Made by a program: the position numbers and the translations under genes. A model generated the notes under the pieces. The model saw only the letters and a program-made list of their open reading frames with translations. It was not told the origin of the DNA and did no database searches. Below, piece by piece: positions 44,679 through 53,543 of a stretch of 64,000 nt of DNA. The stretch is taken from positions 1,612,001-1,676,000 of the forward strand of contig NZ_CP136136.1 in NCBI RefSeq assembly GCF_038024875.1, in the 5' to 3' direction. This stretch comes from Gordonia rubripertincta (GTDB lineage: Bacteria > Actinomycetota > Actinomycetes > Mycobacteriales > Mycobacteriaceae). Every line of letters begins with the position of its first letter. The first letter of the stretch is position 1.

Positions 44679-45512
44679 TCAGTCACACGCGGTGGCCGCC
44701 GAGGCCTCCCATAGCGGCGCGATCTCCTTCTCGATGCGTTCGGTGATCGCCACCCGCCGGTCGAGTGCGTCCTGGCCCACCGGAAGATGCAGTGGCAGTG
44801 GATCGTCCGACGACACGATCCGATGGATGAACGCGGCGCCCTTGACCGGATCGCCGAGCTGCGAGTGGTTGGTCACCTCGGCCCACTCGAGTGTTGCGTG
44901 AGCCGGAGTGCCGTCGTACGCGGCAAGCTGATTCGCCGGGAGCTGCAGCGAACTGACGTCGAGGAAATCGGTGCGGAACACACCGGGTTCGACGACGGTG
45001 CTCTGGATTCCGAACGCAGCCAGCTCACCGGCGAGTGATTCGCTGATGCCCGCGACCGCGAACTTGGTCGCCGAATAGAGTGCGACGCCCGGCTCGCCCT
45101 CGAAGCCGCCACGGGACCCGATGTGCACGAGTTTGCCGCGACCGGCGGCCCGCATCAGCGGCACGACCGCACGAGTGGCGTTCAGGAGCCCGAAGACGTT
45201 GACGTCGAACACCGACCTGGCCTCGGCATCGGAGATCTCTTCCACCGCGCCGAGGAGGCCGCGGCCGGCATTGTTGACCAGGACGTCGATGATCCCGAAT
45301 CGCTCCACCGTCGATGCGACGGCGGTGGCGACCTGGTCGACGTCGGTGACGTCGAGCGGCACCGGGAGGACGTCGGGGTGATTGCGGACGTCGTCGGGGA
45401 TGGAGTTGATTTTGCGTGCACAGACGGCGACGCTGTCGCCGGCCTGAAGAGCGGCCCGTGCGATCTCGAGGCCCAGTCCGCGGCCCGCGCCGGTGATCAT
45501 CCAGACAGACAT
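44679..45512 (-). CDS. Short-chain dehydrogenase/reductase
   Basis: A 277-residue classical SDR: cofactor motif TGAGRGLGLEIARAAL, VNNAGRG, catalytic Ser in HIGSRGG and YSATK (YxxxK). The Arg after the glycine motif and PLDVTDVD pattern leave NAD or NADP open. Start ATG 45512 (MSVWMITG). It is divergent from an XRE regulator, which often indicates regulation by that protein. Confidence 0.9.
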   Translation of the reverse strand: MSVWMITGAGRGLGLEIARAALQAGDSVAVCARKINSIPDDVRNHPDVLPVPLDVTDVDQVATAVASTVERFGIIDVLVNNAGRGLLGAVEEISDAEARSVFDVNVFGLLNATRAVVPLMRAAGRGKLVHIGSRGGFEGEPGVALYSATKFAVAGISESLAGELAAFGIQSTVVEPGVFRTDFLDVSSLQLPANQLAAYDGTPAHATLEWAEVTNHSQLGDPVKGAAFIHRIVSSDDPLPLHLPVGQDALDRRVAITERIEKEIAPLWEASAATACD

Positions 45513-45673
45513 GTTCGTACTCACTTTCGTTGGGATGGTGGTGAATCGCCGTCGAGGCGATGACATCCATGGTTGCGATGCCGCGAGCACCGGTGAAGAG
45601 AGAGTTCTTCCTGGGACAAACTGGGCCACCTTCACCCTTTGACGCAGGTCGACGGACCTCCCAGGATGGAGAC

Positions 45674-46573
45674 ATGGCCGATCAGCTGGAACCGTCACTC
45701 GCCGATTTCCTCCGCGCGGCTCGCGGTCGGCTGTCGCCGGACGCCGCCGGGATACCCGATGCGGGACGCCGCAGGGTCAAGGGCCTGCGGCGCGAGGAAC
45801 TGGCGATGCTCGCCGGTGTGAGCGTCGACTACTACACGCGGTTGGAGCAGGGACGCAGCAAGAGCGCGTCCCTGGAGGTGCTCGACGCGCTGGCCGACGC
45901 CCTGCAGCTCGATGACAGCGAGCGCTCCCATCTGCACGCGATCGCTCGTCGCGAACCGGCCAGGAGGCGCCGCGCCGACAGGCCGCAACGCCTCCACGAG
46001 TCGACCCGGGAACTACTCGCCACCTTCGACGCTGCGCTGCAGCCGGCGTTCGTCCTCGGACGCCGGTTGGATGTGCTGGGCCACAACCGACTTGCCGGAC
46101 TCCTCGTCGTCGACTTCGAGAACTTGCCTGCGGCGGAGCGCAATCAAGCCCGTTTCGTCTTCCTGGACCCGCATGCGCGCGACCTGTATACGGACTGGGA
46201 CGGTGTCGCCGCGGACACCGCAGCCATGTTGCGCATGGACGCGGGCAAACATCCCGACGACCCCCGGCTCGGAGCCCTGGTGGGCGAACTGTCCATCCAC
46301 AGTCCGGAATTCGTCAAGCTCTGGGCCCGTAACCGCGTGCACGAGCGCAGCGTCGGCACCAAGCGCTATCACCACCCGCTGGTAGGTGATCTGACTGTCG
46401 CCTACCAGGCCCTGACACCGGGCGACGATCCCGAGCAGACGATCTTCGTCTACCGGACCGAACCGGAATCGGCGTCGCGACATGCACTCCAGCTGCTGTC
46501 CGGGCTCGCCGACGATCCGGCGTCGCCTGCCGGGACGAAGCCCATCTCGCGCGCCGCCGAGCCGGGTACCTGA
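45674..46573 (+). CDS. XRE family regulator with MmyB-like ligand-binding domain
   Basis: A 299-residue regulator. The N-terminal helix-turn-helix reads RRVKGLRREELAMLAGVSVDYYTRLEQGR, followed by the MmyB-like sensor domain (PAFVLGRRLDVLGHN...ARFVFLDPHARDLYTDWDGVAADTAAMLR...), which in a homologue binds a fatty acid. The GGATGGAGAC ribosome-binding region supports ATG 45674. The 161-base divergent region with the SDR contains GGTGAAG and CTTCACC as widely spaced inverted arms (45,592-45,636). Confidence 0.9.
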   Translation: MADQLEPSLADFLRAARGRLSPDAAGIPDAGRRRVKGLRREELAMLAGVSVDYYTRLEQGRSKSASLEVLDALADALQLDDSERSHLHAIARREPARRRRADRPQRLHESTRELLATFDAALQPAFVLGRRLDVLGHNRLAGLLVVDFENLPAAERNQARFVFLDPHARDLYTDWDGVAADTAAMLRMDAGKHPDDPRLGALVGELSIHSPEFVKLWARNRVHERSVGTKRYHHPLVGDLTVAYQALTPGDDPEQTIFVYRTEPESASRHALQLLSGLADDPASPAGTKPISRAAEPGT

Positions 46574-46586
46574 GCGACCCCGGGTA

Positions 46587-47057
46587 TCAGCCGATGGCGG
46601 TCCGGCGTTCCTGCGCGGTGTTCTTCCGTGCCGCCGCGACCGGAGACAGTGCGACGGCGATGGTGCCGGTCACCACCAGGTGCGACGGGACCACGGCATG
46701 AAGTGTGCGCCGATGCCGGGACAGGTCGACGACGGTGATGTCGAGCATCGACCCTGTCGAGCCGGCCCCGGGGAACGCGACGTCGAGGATCGACGAGTGG
46801 AGGGGAAGTGCGGCATCGATGGCGACGACCGCGCGTCCGTGGGAGATCACGACCGAGGTCATCCGGGTCACCAGCGTCGAGAACCACTCCGACGGTTCGC
46901 ACGAGGACTGGCTGACGGGTAGTCCATCGGCGTCGAGGTAAAAGGCGACCTTGCGCCGGAGGGACTCCTCGCGCAACGAGACCTCTCCCGCGAGGATGTC
47001 GTCGCCGGCGGCGCTGAGCTGGGCTCCCCAGGTGGATGCATCGAAGGTTCTGGTCAC
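46587..47057 (-). CDS. Conserved hypothetical protein
   Basis: A 156-residue protein from GTG 47057 (VTRTFDASTWGAQLSAAGDDILAGEVSL), with AGAGGGG upstream. It looks like a small alpha/beta sensor-like fold (KVAFYLDADGLPVSQSSCEPSEWFSTLV...), without signal peptide or membrane helix. No family is recognised. It is convergent with the XRE regulator, 13 bases apart. Confidence 0.6.
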   Translation of the reverse strand: MTRTFDASTWGAQLSAAGDDILAGEVSLREESLRRKVAFYLDADGLPVSQSSCEPSEWFSTLVTRMTSVVISHGRAVVAIDAALPLHSSILDVAFPGAGSTGSMLDITVVDLSRHRRTLHAVVPSHLVVTGTIAVALSPVAAARKNTAQERRTAIG

Positions 47058-47408
47058 TTCTGACCCCTCTCGGCGAAGGACTGTGTTCTCACAGTGTGAC
47101 CGATCGAGTGCAGTTCTGCACCAGGACGCGACGGAAAGATGTTGAACAACAACGAAATCGGTGGTCGGTGTGTGCCGGAGCGCACACGCTGGAGTCGGCG
47201 CCGATCCGACGCGAACGACGATCGGGTGCTCGACCGCGATCTCGTCGTGTGCACCGATCATGGCGCAACATCACGCCTCCGCACCTCGGACACGCCGTTG
47301 TCGATTGATCGGGGGCACCGGGCTACCCGGTAGCCGGTATCCCGGTGCACCGGCCAGCCCCCGGTCGGGTTGGCGGTCAGCATCGACGACATCCGCCCGC
47401 GGCCGGAC
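47058..47408. other. Intergenic region without a recognisable gene
   Basis: Between the divergent hypothetical and UBP genes. It holds small dyads, such as TGCAGTTCTGCA near 47,110 and GGCTACCCGGTAGCC near 47,320, but no supported coding frame or RNA gene. Confidence 0.4.
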
Positions 47409-47436
47409 GAGTCTTGAAGTCACCGATCCAAGACTC
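47409..47436 (+). promoter_or_regulatory. Hairpin/inverted repeat upstream of the UBP-finger gene
   Basis: GAGTCTTG (47,409-47,416) and CAAGACTC (47,429-47,436) form an eight-base perfect inverted repeat, 32 bases before the ATG. Either an operator or a leader hairpin. Confidence 0.45.
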
Positions 47437-47468
47437 TGCAGTGGCACTGCGCGAGAGGAGCTCTCATC

Positions 47469-47828
47469 ATGAACGACACATCGATCGACACCAGCGTTCC
47501 GCCGAGCGGGCCGGGTTGCGTCGAATGCGAGGCCGCCCGGTCATGGTGGTTTCACCTGCGGCGATGCGCCGAGTGCGGTCACATCGGCTGCTGTGACGAC
47601 TCGCTCAGCCGCCACGCCCGTCAGCACGCCGCCGAGACCGGACACACGGTGATGCAGAGCTTCGAACCGGGGGAGAACTGGTTCTACAGCTTCCGAACCC
47701 GTCAGGTGTTCGACGGCCCGACGATGGTCGAACCCACGTCGCACCCGGCCGATCAAGGCGTTCCCGGACCGGTCGGTCGCGTGCCAGGTGATTGGGTTCG
47801 GCAACTGAATCATGCGCACTCACGCTGA
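47469..47828 (+). CDS. UBP-type zinc finger protein
   Basis: A 119-residue protein whose N-terminal two thirds are a UBP zinc finger: CVECEAARSWWFHLRRCAECGHIGCCDD, then HARQHAAETGH, giving the full set of Cys/His ligands, followed by ENWFYSFRTRQVFDG. Bacterial UBP fingers are frequently encoded beside FAD-dependent oxidoreductases, as here (49 bases downstream). The role is unknown. GAGAGGAG precedes the ATG. Confidence 0.88.
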   Translation: MNDTSIDTSVPPSGPGCVECEAARSWWFHLRRCAECGHIGCCDDSLSRHARQHAAETGHTVMQSFEPGENWFYSFRTRQVFDGPTMVEPTSHPADQGVPGPVGRVPGDWVRQLNHAHSR

Positions 47829-47877
47829 CTCCCGAAACCGATTTCACCACTTCGATTCACAAACCACGGAGCCCACC

Positions 47878-49139
47878 ATGTCCACCATGAATTCACACGC
47901 CACCGACCTCGTCAGAGTCTACGGTCGCACTCAGTGCCGGCGTGCGTTCGAACTGCGTGACTTCCTCAGCCGGAGCGTCGTTCACTTCGAATGGATCCCG
48001 ATCGACACCGACGTCGACTCCACACGGCACTTCGGTCTGCCACTGGACGAGACCGATCTTCCGATCGTCGATCTGAGCGATGGTTCGCGGTTGCACTCGC
48101 CGACGGTCGCCGAGCTGGCCGACCGGCTCGGGTGGGTCCAGGAACCGAAGCTGCCGGAGTACGACGTCGCGATCTACGGCGCCGGGCCGGCGGGACTGTC
48201 CGCAGCGGTCTACGCGGCGTCGGAGGGGCTGAGCGTGGCCGTCCTGGAGCGCGAGGCCGTCGGCGGGCAGGCCGGTTACAGCAGCCTCATCGAGAACTAC
48301 CTCGGCTTCCCGAAGGGCATCCCCGGAGGCGAACTGACGGAACGCGCCCGCCAGCAGGCGGTGTCGTTCGGCGCCGAACTCCTCCTCATGCGCGACGGGA
48401 TGCAGACCCGCTTCGCCGACGACCGGGTGTACACGACCCTGAACGACGGGACGACCGTCGTCTCACGGACTGCGGTGTGCACAACCGGCGTCGAGTGGCG
48501 ACGTCTCGGACTCCCTGACGAGGACCGCTACATGGGCTGCGGCCTGTTCTACGGGGCGGGGACCAGCGAGGCGTCGACGTGCTCCGATCTCGAGGTGTTC
48601 GTCGTCGGTGGCGGGAATTCCGCAGGTCAGGCGGTGATGAACCTCTCGGCGTACGCCAAGCGCGTCACCATGCTGGTCCGCGGGCCGTCCTTGTCGGCGA
48701 CGCTGTCCGCCTATCTCGAGGAGCGTGTCGTCCGCCGGCCCAATGTCGAGATCAGGACGAACACCCGGGTGGTCGGCCTCGACGGAGCGCAGGGGCTGAC
48801 GGCGATCCGTCTCGAGGACACCAGGACCGGCGCCGTCGAGGAGGCCGACACGGAACGACTGTTCGTCTGCATCGGTGGCGACCCTGCCACCGAATGGGCT
48901 GCCGGGACACCGCTGGTGCGCGACGATCACGGATTCCTCATCACCGGACCCGATCTCGTGCGCACCCATCGCGAGGCGCACTGGCCGCTCGAGCGCGCCC
49001 CTTACTACATGGAGACCTCGGTACCCGGGTTCTTCGCGGCCGGCGACGTTCGCCGGAACTCGGTGAAGCGCGTCGCGTCCGCCGTGGGTGAAGGGGCGAT
49101 GGCGGTGACCTTCGTCCACAGTTACCGGCCTCGATCTAG
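47878..49139 (+). CDS. Thioredoxin-reductase-like FAD oxidoreductase with glutaredoxin-like N-terminus
   Basis: About 420 residues. An N-terminal glutaredoxin-like segment (LVRVYGRTQCRRAFELRDFL, single Cys) is followed by a TrxR-type core: YDVAIYGAGPAGLSAAVYAAS, GGQAGYSSLIENYLGFP, VFVVGGGNSAGQAVMNLS and the FAD-binding FFAAGDVR. The redox CxxC of true thioredoxin reductases is missing (GLFYGAGTSEASTC). The open frame runs to 49,233 with an Arg/Ser-rich tail antisense to the next gene; restoring one base near 49,126 gives HSYLASI and a TAG at 49,137-49,139, which is more plausible. Probably works with the UBP protein. Confidence 0.78.
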
Positions 49140-49150
49140 TTGTTTCAGAT

Positions 49151-50899
49151 CTAGCTGTGCACGCCGGTGTGGCTCCCGTCGGCACGCCACGTCACCGTCG
49201 TCGGGACCTCGTCGTCCCAGGGCTGGCGGGTGACGAGGTCGGCGACCCGGACGTACCCGCGTTCGAAGATGCCGGTCGCCGGATCGATCAGGCGATACTC
49301 CTGCGTCTGGCGATGGATCGGCTGGGCGTCGAGCAGGACGATCCGGACCTCACCGGGCTCGAAACGGCAACGCCGTTGCAGTGATTCGATCAGCTGCTCG
49401 TTCGAGAGGTGACCGTCCCCGAAGTTCCAGCCCATGGCGGTACTGCAGATCCGCTCACCGTCGGTGAGGACGTACTGCTGCTCGGGAGTTCCGGCCATCG
49501 CGCGGTGGGCGAGCGTGAACAGCGCGCGGCCGTGACTGTTGAAGGCGCGGAACGCATATCCCATGTAGAGCGGGATCTGCGCGGCTTCGGGGCTGCCGTA
49601 GAAACGTTCGAGCTGCGCGGCCGGCATCGATGCGATCGCCACGATGCCCGCTTCGATCTTCGCCGACGCCGACGGTTTGATGCACCACAACCCGGTGTCC
49701 CAGTTGCCCGCGTAATACCGCATGCCCGGCAGGAACGACACCTTGCGCGGCATCAGGTTCCCGACGACGACGGTCGTCGCCGACACCGCGAACAGCACAA
49801 TGGGCCAGGGTGATTCGAGATCGGTGAGGCCGATCCCCGGGTGTCCGACGAAGATCGCCAGGATGCCGAACATCATGAAGACGTTCCACTCCAGCGGGAC
49901 GCCCATCGGGATCGACGACAGGATGCCGAAGTGGAAGACGAGCATGATCGCAGCGGCGATCCCGCCCACCCATCCCCCGTGTGAGAAGAACAGCACGATG
50001 GGAACGAGTCCCTCGACGGCGGTGGAGAAGTGGGCGATCCAGCGTGAGCGTCGTCCGGGGCGCAGGTCGTCGGGGAAGTCCTCGAAGAACTTCCGTTTGA
50101 TCCTCGGCGACCGCCAGATCGGGTTGTTCGACATCATCGTCGCGATGACGAAGGGGAAGTGCTTGTTCAGCTTCGATGTCGCCGCGCCCAGCCAGATGCA
50201 CAGGAACAGGAGTTTGGCGCCGATGATCATGTCGACGCCGCTGAACAGGAACGTCACCGTGAGCGCCCCGTACACCTCGCCGCGCGCCGCGAGGAAGACC
50301 GTCTTGTCGCGGAGCCCGATGGCGGCGAGGAGCGCGAGGATGGTCCAGATCTGCCACACCGGCAGCACCCCGACGGTCGTGTCGAGAGCGGGTACGGCCC
50401 CGGACCCGGAGCTGAAGAGCGCGATCAGCACGACGACGATCAGCGCGCCGTAGAGCGCGACGTCGACCGGGGTTCGGGTGTCGCCCGCGGTCAGGGGAAT
50501 CCGCGGCCACGGGGGTTGGCGGATCGTTTTGGGGCGCAACCAATAGAGGATCGAACCGAAGGGCGGGAAGAAGCGGTTGTTCAGCGGACCGAACCCGCAA
50601 CCGAATCCCACGACCTCGAACAGCATCGTGTAAAGCACGATCTTCTGGAAGACGATCGGCTCGTTGTACCAGTCGGTGACCGCGAAGAAGCCGTCGATGC
50701 CGGGCGTCGAGATGACGATCGCCCAGCCGATCAGGATGTAGGCGAGGATCTTTGCGACATAGAACAGGTGCAGGGCGACCGGGGTTCCGAACCCGACCTC
50801 GGCCCAGTGTCGCGCCATCGGTCGGATCTTCTCCGCTCGCGTGCCCTGACTCCAGGTCGGGAAATCGATGTCCGGCGTGGTCTGCTTCAGGAATCCCAT
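49151..50899 (-). CDS. DUF3556 transmembrane protein (copy 2)
   Basis: A 582-residue paralogue of the protein at 40,054, with matching blocks AEVGFGTPVALHLFYVAK, GSILYWLRPKTIRQPPWP, LNKHFPFVIATMMSNNP, PLEWNVFMMFG, GMRYYAGNWDTGLW and WNFGDGHLSNEQLIESLQRRC. About ten membrane segments. Start ATG 50899 (MGFLKQTTPD). It stands alone on the minus strand, convergent with the FAD oxidoreductase. Function unknown. Confidence 0.87.
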   Translation of the reverse strand: MGFLKQTTPDIDFPTWSQGTRAEKIRPMARHWAEVGFGTPVALHLFYVAKILAYILIGWAIVISTPGIDGFFAVTDWYNEPIVFQKIVLYTMLFEVVGFGCGFGPLNNRFFPPFGSILYWLRPKTIRQPPWPRIPLTAGDTRTPVDVALYGALIVVVLIALFSSGSGAVPALDTTVGVLPVWQIWTILALLAAIGLRDKTVFLAARGEVYGALTVTFLFSGVDMIIGAKLLFLCIWLGAATSKLNKHFPFVIATMMSNNPIWRSPRIKRKFFEDFPDDLRPGRRSRWIAHFSTAVEGLVPIVLFFSHGGWVGGIAAAIMLVFHFGILSSIPMGVPLEWNVFMMFGILAIFVGHPGIGLTDLESPWPIVLFAVSATTVVVGNLMPRKVSFLPGMRYYAGNWDTGLWCIKPSASAKIEAGIVAIASMPAAQLERFYGSPEAAQIPLYMGYAFRAFNSHGRALFTLAHRAMAGTPEQQYVLTDGERICSTAMGWNFGDGHLSNEQLIESLQRRCRFEPGEVRIVLLDAQPIHRQTQEYRLIDPATGIFERGYVRVADLVTRQPWDDEVPTTVTWRADGSHTGVHS

Positions 50900-50984
50900 C
50901 GTTGCCGAACGTAACAAACCAAGCGATTGCTCGGGGTCGGATCAGGCCTGGTCGAGCGATTTCGGCACCGTGCGTGCATTCCGG

Positions 50985-51425
50985 TCACCGATGCGCGGCA
51001 TCGTATGCCTCGCGGCTAGCGTGCACCTCGTCCATGTGGGCCTCGGCCCACGTCTTGATCGACGCCATGACGCCGTGCAGGGACAGCCCGAGGTCGGTGA
51101 GCTCGTAGGTCACGGTGACCGGGACGGTGGCAGTCACCGTGCGGGTGACGAGTCCATCGCGTTCCATCGAGCGCAGCGTCTGCGTCAGCATCTTCTGGCT
51201 GACACCGGCCAGGCGTTGTGCGAGTTGGGAGTAGCGCATCGCCCGCGGGCCTCCGGGACAGTCGTTTCCCGGGGCGGGCCCGTCGCTGCCGAGTGCGGCG
51301 AGGATGAGCGCGACCCACTTGTTGGAGATGCGGTCCAGGAGCTGGCGACTCGGGCACTGCGCGAGGAAGGCGTCGTACTGGGCGCGAGCCTCGGCTCGTT
51401 TGTCGGCTGCGGTCTGCGTCGGCAT
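50985..51425 (-). CDS. HxlR family transcriptional regulator
   Basis: A 146-residue HxlR regulator with the core CPSRQLLDRISNKWVALILAAL (conserved Cys that can sense oxidants or electrophiles), MRYSQLAQRLAGVSQKMLTQTLRSMERDGLV and VTYELTDLG. ATG 51425 has AAAGGTG upstream. It is divergent from the NADP-dependent oxidoreductase gene, with two strong dyads between them. Confidence 0.9.
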   Translation of the reverse strand: MPTQTAADKRAEARAQYDAFLAQCPSRQLLDRISNKWVALILAALGSDGPAPGNDCPGGPRAMRYSQLAQRLAGVSQKMLTQTLRSMERDGLVTRTVTATVPVTVTYELTDLGLSLHGVMASIKTWAEAHMDEVHASREAYDAAHR

Positions 51426-51451
51426 GGCGGCACCTTTCGTTTCGGTGTGTA

Positions 51452-51469
51452 ACGCACTTCGAAGTGCGT
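51452..51469. promoter_or_regulatory. 18-bp perfect palindrome, probable HxlR operator
   Basis: ACGCACTTCGAAGTGCGT reads the same on both strands. It lies 27 bases upstream of the HxlR start, between the divergent genes, where an HxlR dimer would be expected to bind. Confidence 0.7.
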
Positions 51470-51479
51470 ACTTCCCATT

Positions 51480-51494
51480 AGAGAGTTGCTCTCT
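51480..51494. promoter_or_regulatory. Second inverted repeat in the divergent region
   Basis: AGAGAG and CTCTCT separated by TTG, closer to the oxidoreductase gene. Possibly a second operator or a hairpin in that gene's leader. Confidence 0.4.
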
Positions 51495-51536
51495 CATGGT
51501 GGTTCCTAGAACCGCTACACACAAGAAGGAGACGCC

Positions 51537-52457
51537 ATGAGCACAAGTCGAGACACTTTCCGCGCCGCGGTCGTGACCACGCCGTCGGGACCCGACGCGA
51601 TCGAGATCGTCGACGTCCCGGTGCGGCGACCCGCGGACGGCGAGGTGCGCGTCGCGGTCGCCGCCGCCTCGGTCAACCCGGTCGACCTCGCGGTGTCGTC
51701 CGGGTTCTTCCACTCGGTGGGGGTGATCAGCGGCGACACGCCCGTCGGGCTGGGTATGGACTTCGCGGGCACGGTCCTCGAGTCCGGCGTCGGCGTCGAC
51801 CTCGCACCGGGTACCCGGGTCGCCGGGGTCCTGCCCGGCTTCGGCCATCCGACCGGCGCCTACGCGGAAGAGGTCGTGACTTCGGTCGATGCGGTGGCGG
51901 TCGTGCCGGAATCCCTGGACCTCGTCGCGGCGGCGACCGTGGCCATCAACGTCCTTGCCGCCGAGCAGATCCTCGACCTGCTCGGCGAACCCGGACCCGG
52001 CAGCGACCGACTACTCGTGACCGGCGCGGCCGGAGTGGTCGGTGGATACCTGCTGGTCCTGGCCCGGCATCGGGGGTGGGACGTCACGGGGCTCGCCCGC
52101 CCGGCCGACGAGGAGTTCGTCCGCGGCCTCGGCGCCGGCTTCCTCGACCGGCCGCAGGGCGGCTGGCCCGCGGTCGCCGACGCCGCCGCAATGCAGGAGG
52201 ACGCCCTCGCGCTGGTGCGCGACGGCGGCCGGCTGGTCGGGGTGATGCCCGGTCGAGCGCCGGCCACCGAACGTGGGATCACCGTCGAGGTCGTCGACTC
52301 CCACGCCGACGGTCGGCTCGGAGACCTCTTGGAGCTCGCCGCAGCGGGTGACCTGCCGGTCCGAGTCGAGGGGACTTTGCCGCTCGACCGGGTTGCCGAC
52401 GCTCAGAAGGCCGCGGCGAAACCGGGCGGGCGGGGTCGGTGGGTGATCACGCCGTGA
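51537..52457 (+). CDS. NADP-dependent alcohol dehydrogenase/quinone oxidoreductase
   Basis: A 306-residue zinc-independent MDR protein: GroES-like domain with VAVAAASVNPVDLAVSSGFF, and nucleotide-binding domain LLVTGAAGVVGGYLLVLARHRGWDVTGL. The C-terminal part is slightly short for the family. Probably reduces quinones or reactive carbonyls. Expression is likely controlled by the divergent HxlR protein. The AAGGAG ribosome-binding site is clear. Confidence 0.88.
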   Translation: MSTSRDTFRAAVVTTPSGPDAIEIVDVPVRRPADGEVRVAVAAASVNPVDLAVSSGFFHSVGVISGDTPVGLGMDFAGTVLESGVGVDLAPGTRVAGVLPGFGHPTGAYAEEVVTSVDAVAVVPESLDLVAAATVAINVLAAEQILDLLGEPGPGSDRLLVTGAAGVVGGYLLVLARHRGWDVTGLARPADEEFVRGLGAGFLDRPQGGWPAVADAAAMQEDALALVRDGGRLVGVMPGRAPATERGITVEVVDSHADGRLGDLLELAAAGDLPVRVEGTLPLDRVADAQKAAAKPGGRGRWVITP

Positions 52458-53418
52458 CGATGTGCGGTGCGGGCGGATCGAAGCTGGGGTTGTCGGGGAG
52501 AGGCGATTCGCCTTTCGAGTCCCCGATCTCCTTGACCGTCTTCAGGCCGGAGAGCTTCGAGTCGCCGCGCCGCGCGAGCGAGTCGTCGTACCACTCGAAC
52601 CACGGGTACCCGTACTGCAGATACTCCTCGATGGTGGGAGGTGCGTGGTGCGGAGCCGCCCCGGTCAGTCCCTCCCAGTCGGCGCTGTTGACGATGCGCA
52701 GGACGGCCTCGCCGGTGGTGTCGGTGTCCCAGTTGGTGCGAGGTTCGACCGGCGTCGCGATCGACTGCGTGATCGATCCGCCTGCGCCCATGCCCATCCC
52801 GCCGGTGGCCCCGGGCGCTTCTGCGCACAGAACCATCATGCCGGGATCGGACAGACGGGTGGCCTCACGTCGTGCGGCGACCCGTTCGTCCCAAGTCGAC
52901 GAGCGAAGCGGGGTGACCTGGATGCGGACTCTTCCGTCGTCGGCACCACTGAGCTGTTCTGCAGCGGTGTAGCCGCCGCCGAGTGGCATCGCTACGAACT
53001 GCCGGACGGTCTTGTCGTCCACTCGGAAGCCGTCGAGCCAGGGTTGCTCGGGGACCTCGAAATAGTCCTCGCCCTGGAAGTCGACGGCGTCGGAGAAGTC
53101 GTCGCCGGTGACCGCGTTGATGCCGCCGACGGAGATCCGGACGAGGAACGGGTAGTCCTCGGGCGAGTTGAAGCTGAACCAGGCGGCCTCGGCCTGCCAC
53201 ATGGGCAGGAGTACGTCAGAGTCGGCCCAGGTGCGAGGCCGGTGGGCAACGGTTCCCGCATTGATCAGGTAAAACGAGCCGATTCCGGGCGGCAGCCCGT
53301 AGGTGGTCTCGTCGTCGGGAACGCGGAGGGTGCGATGCACGCGGATGTGCAGTCGGGCGTCGGGGTGGACATCGGGAAAAGCGAATTCCAACTGGTTCCG
53401 GGTGACGGTGGGGGACAT
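52447..53418 (-). CDS. Conserved hypothetical protein
   Basis: A 323-residue soluble protein with family-like blocks PPGIGSFYLINAGTVAHRP, LLPMWQAEAAWFSFN, YPFLVRISVGGINAVTG and QDYFEVPEQPWLDGF-type segments, plus a Gly/Met-rich MGMGAGGSITQSI. The C-terminus is rich in Pro. It looks like a conserved bacterial protein of unknown function. Its 3' end overlaps the oxidoreductase gene by 11 bases. Confidence 0.7.
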   Translation of the reverse strand: MSPTVTRNQLEFAFPDVHPDARLHIRVHRTLRVPDDETTYGLPPGIGSFYLINAGTVAHRPRTWADSDVLLPMWQAEAAWFSFNSPEDYPFLVRISVGGINAVTGDDFSDAVDFQGEDYFEVPEQPWLDGFRVDDKTVRQFVAMPLGGGYTAAEQLSGADDGRVRIQVTPLRSSTWDERVAARREATRLSDPGMMVLCAEAPGATGGMGMGAGGSITQSIATPVEPRTNWDTDTTGEAVLRIVNSADWEGLTGAAPHHAPPTIEEYLQYGYPWFEWYDDSLARRGDSKLSGLKTVKEIGDSKGESPLPDNPSFDPPAPHIVTA

Positions 53419-53543
53419 GTGCGGCCTCCGGCTGGTGCTGATGTGTGTCGCCGACGTTAGAGGTCGGGTCCGACAGTTCCCGGCGTCCGCAGACCTGCGT
53501 TCGAACCGGCGACGGGACCAGCGCGGAGTGGTTCACTGGAAGC

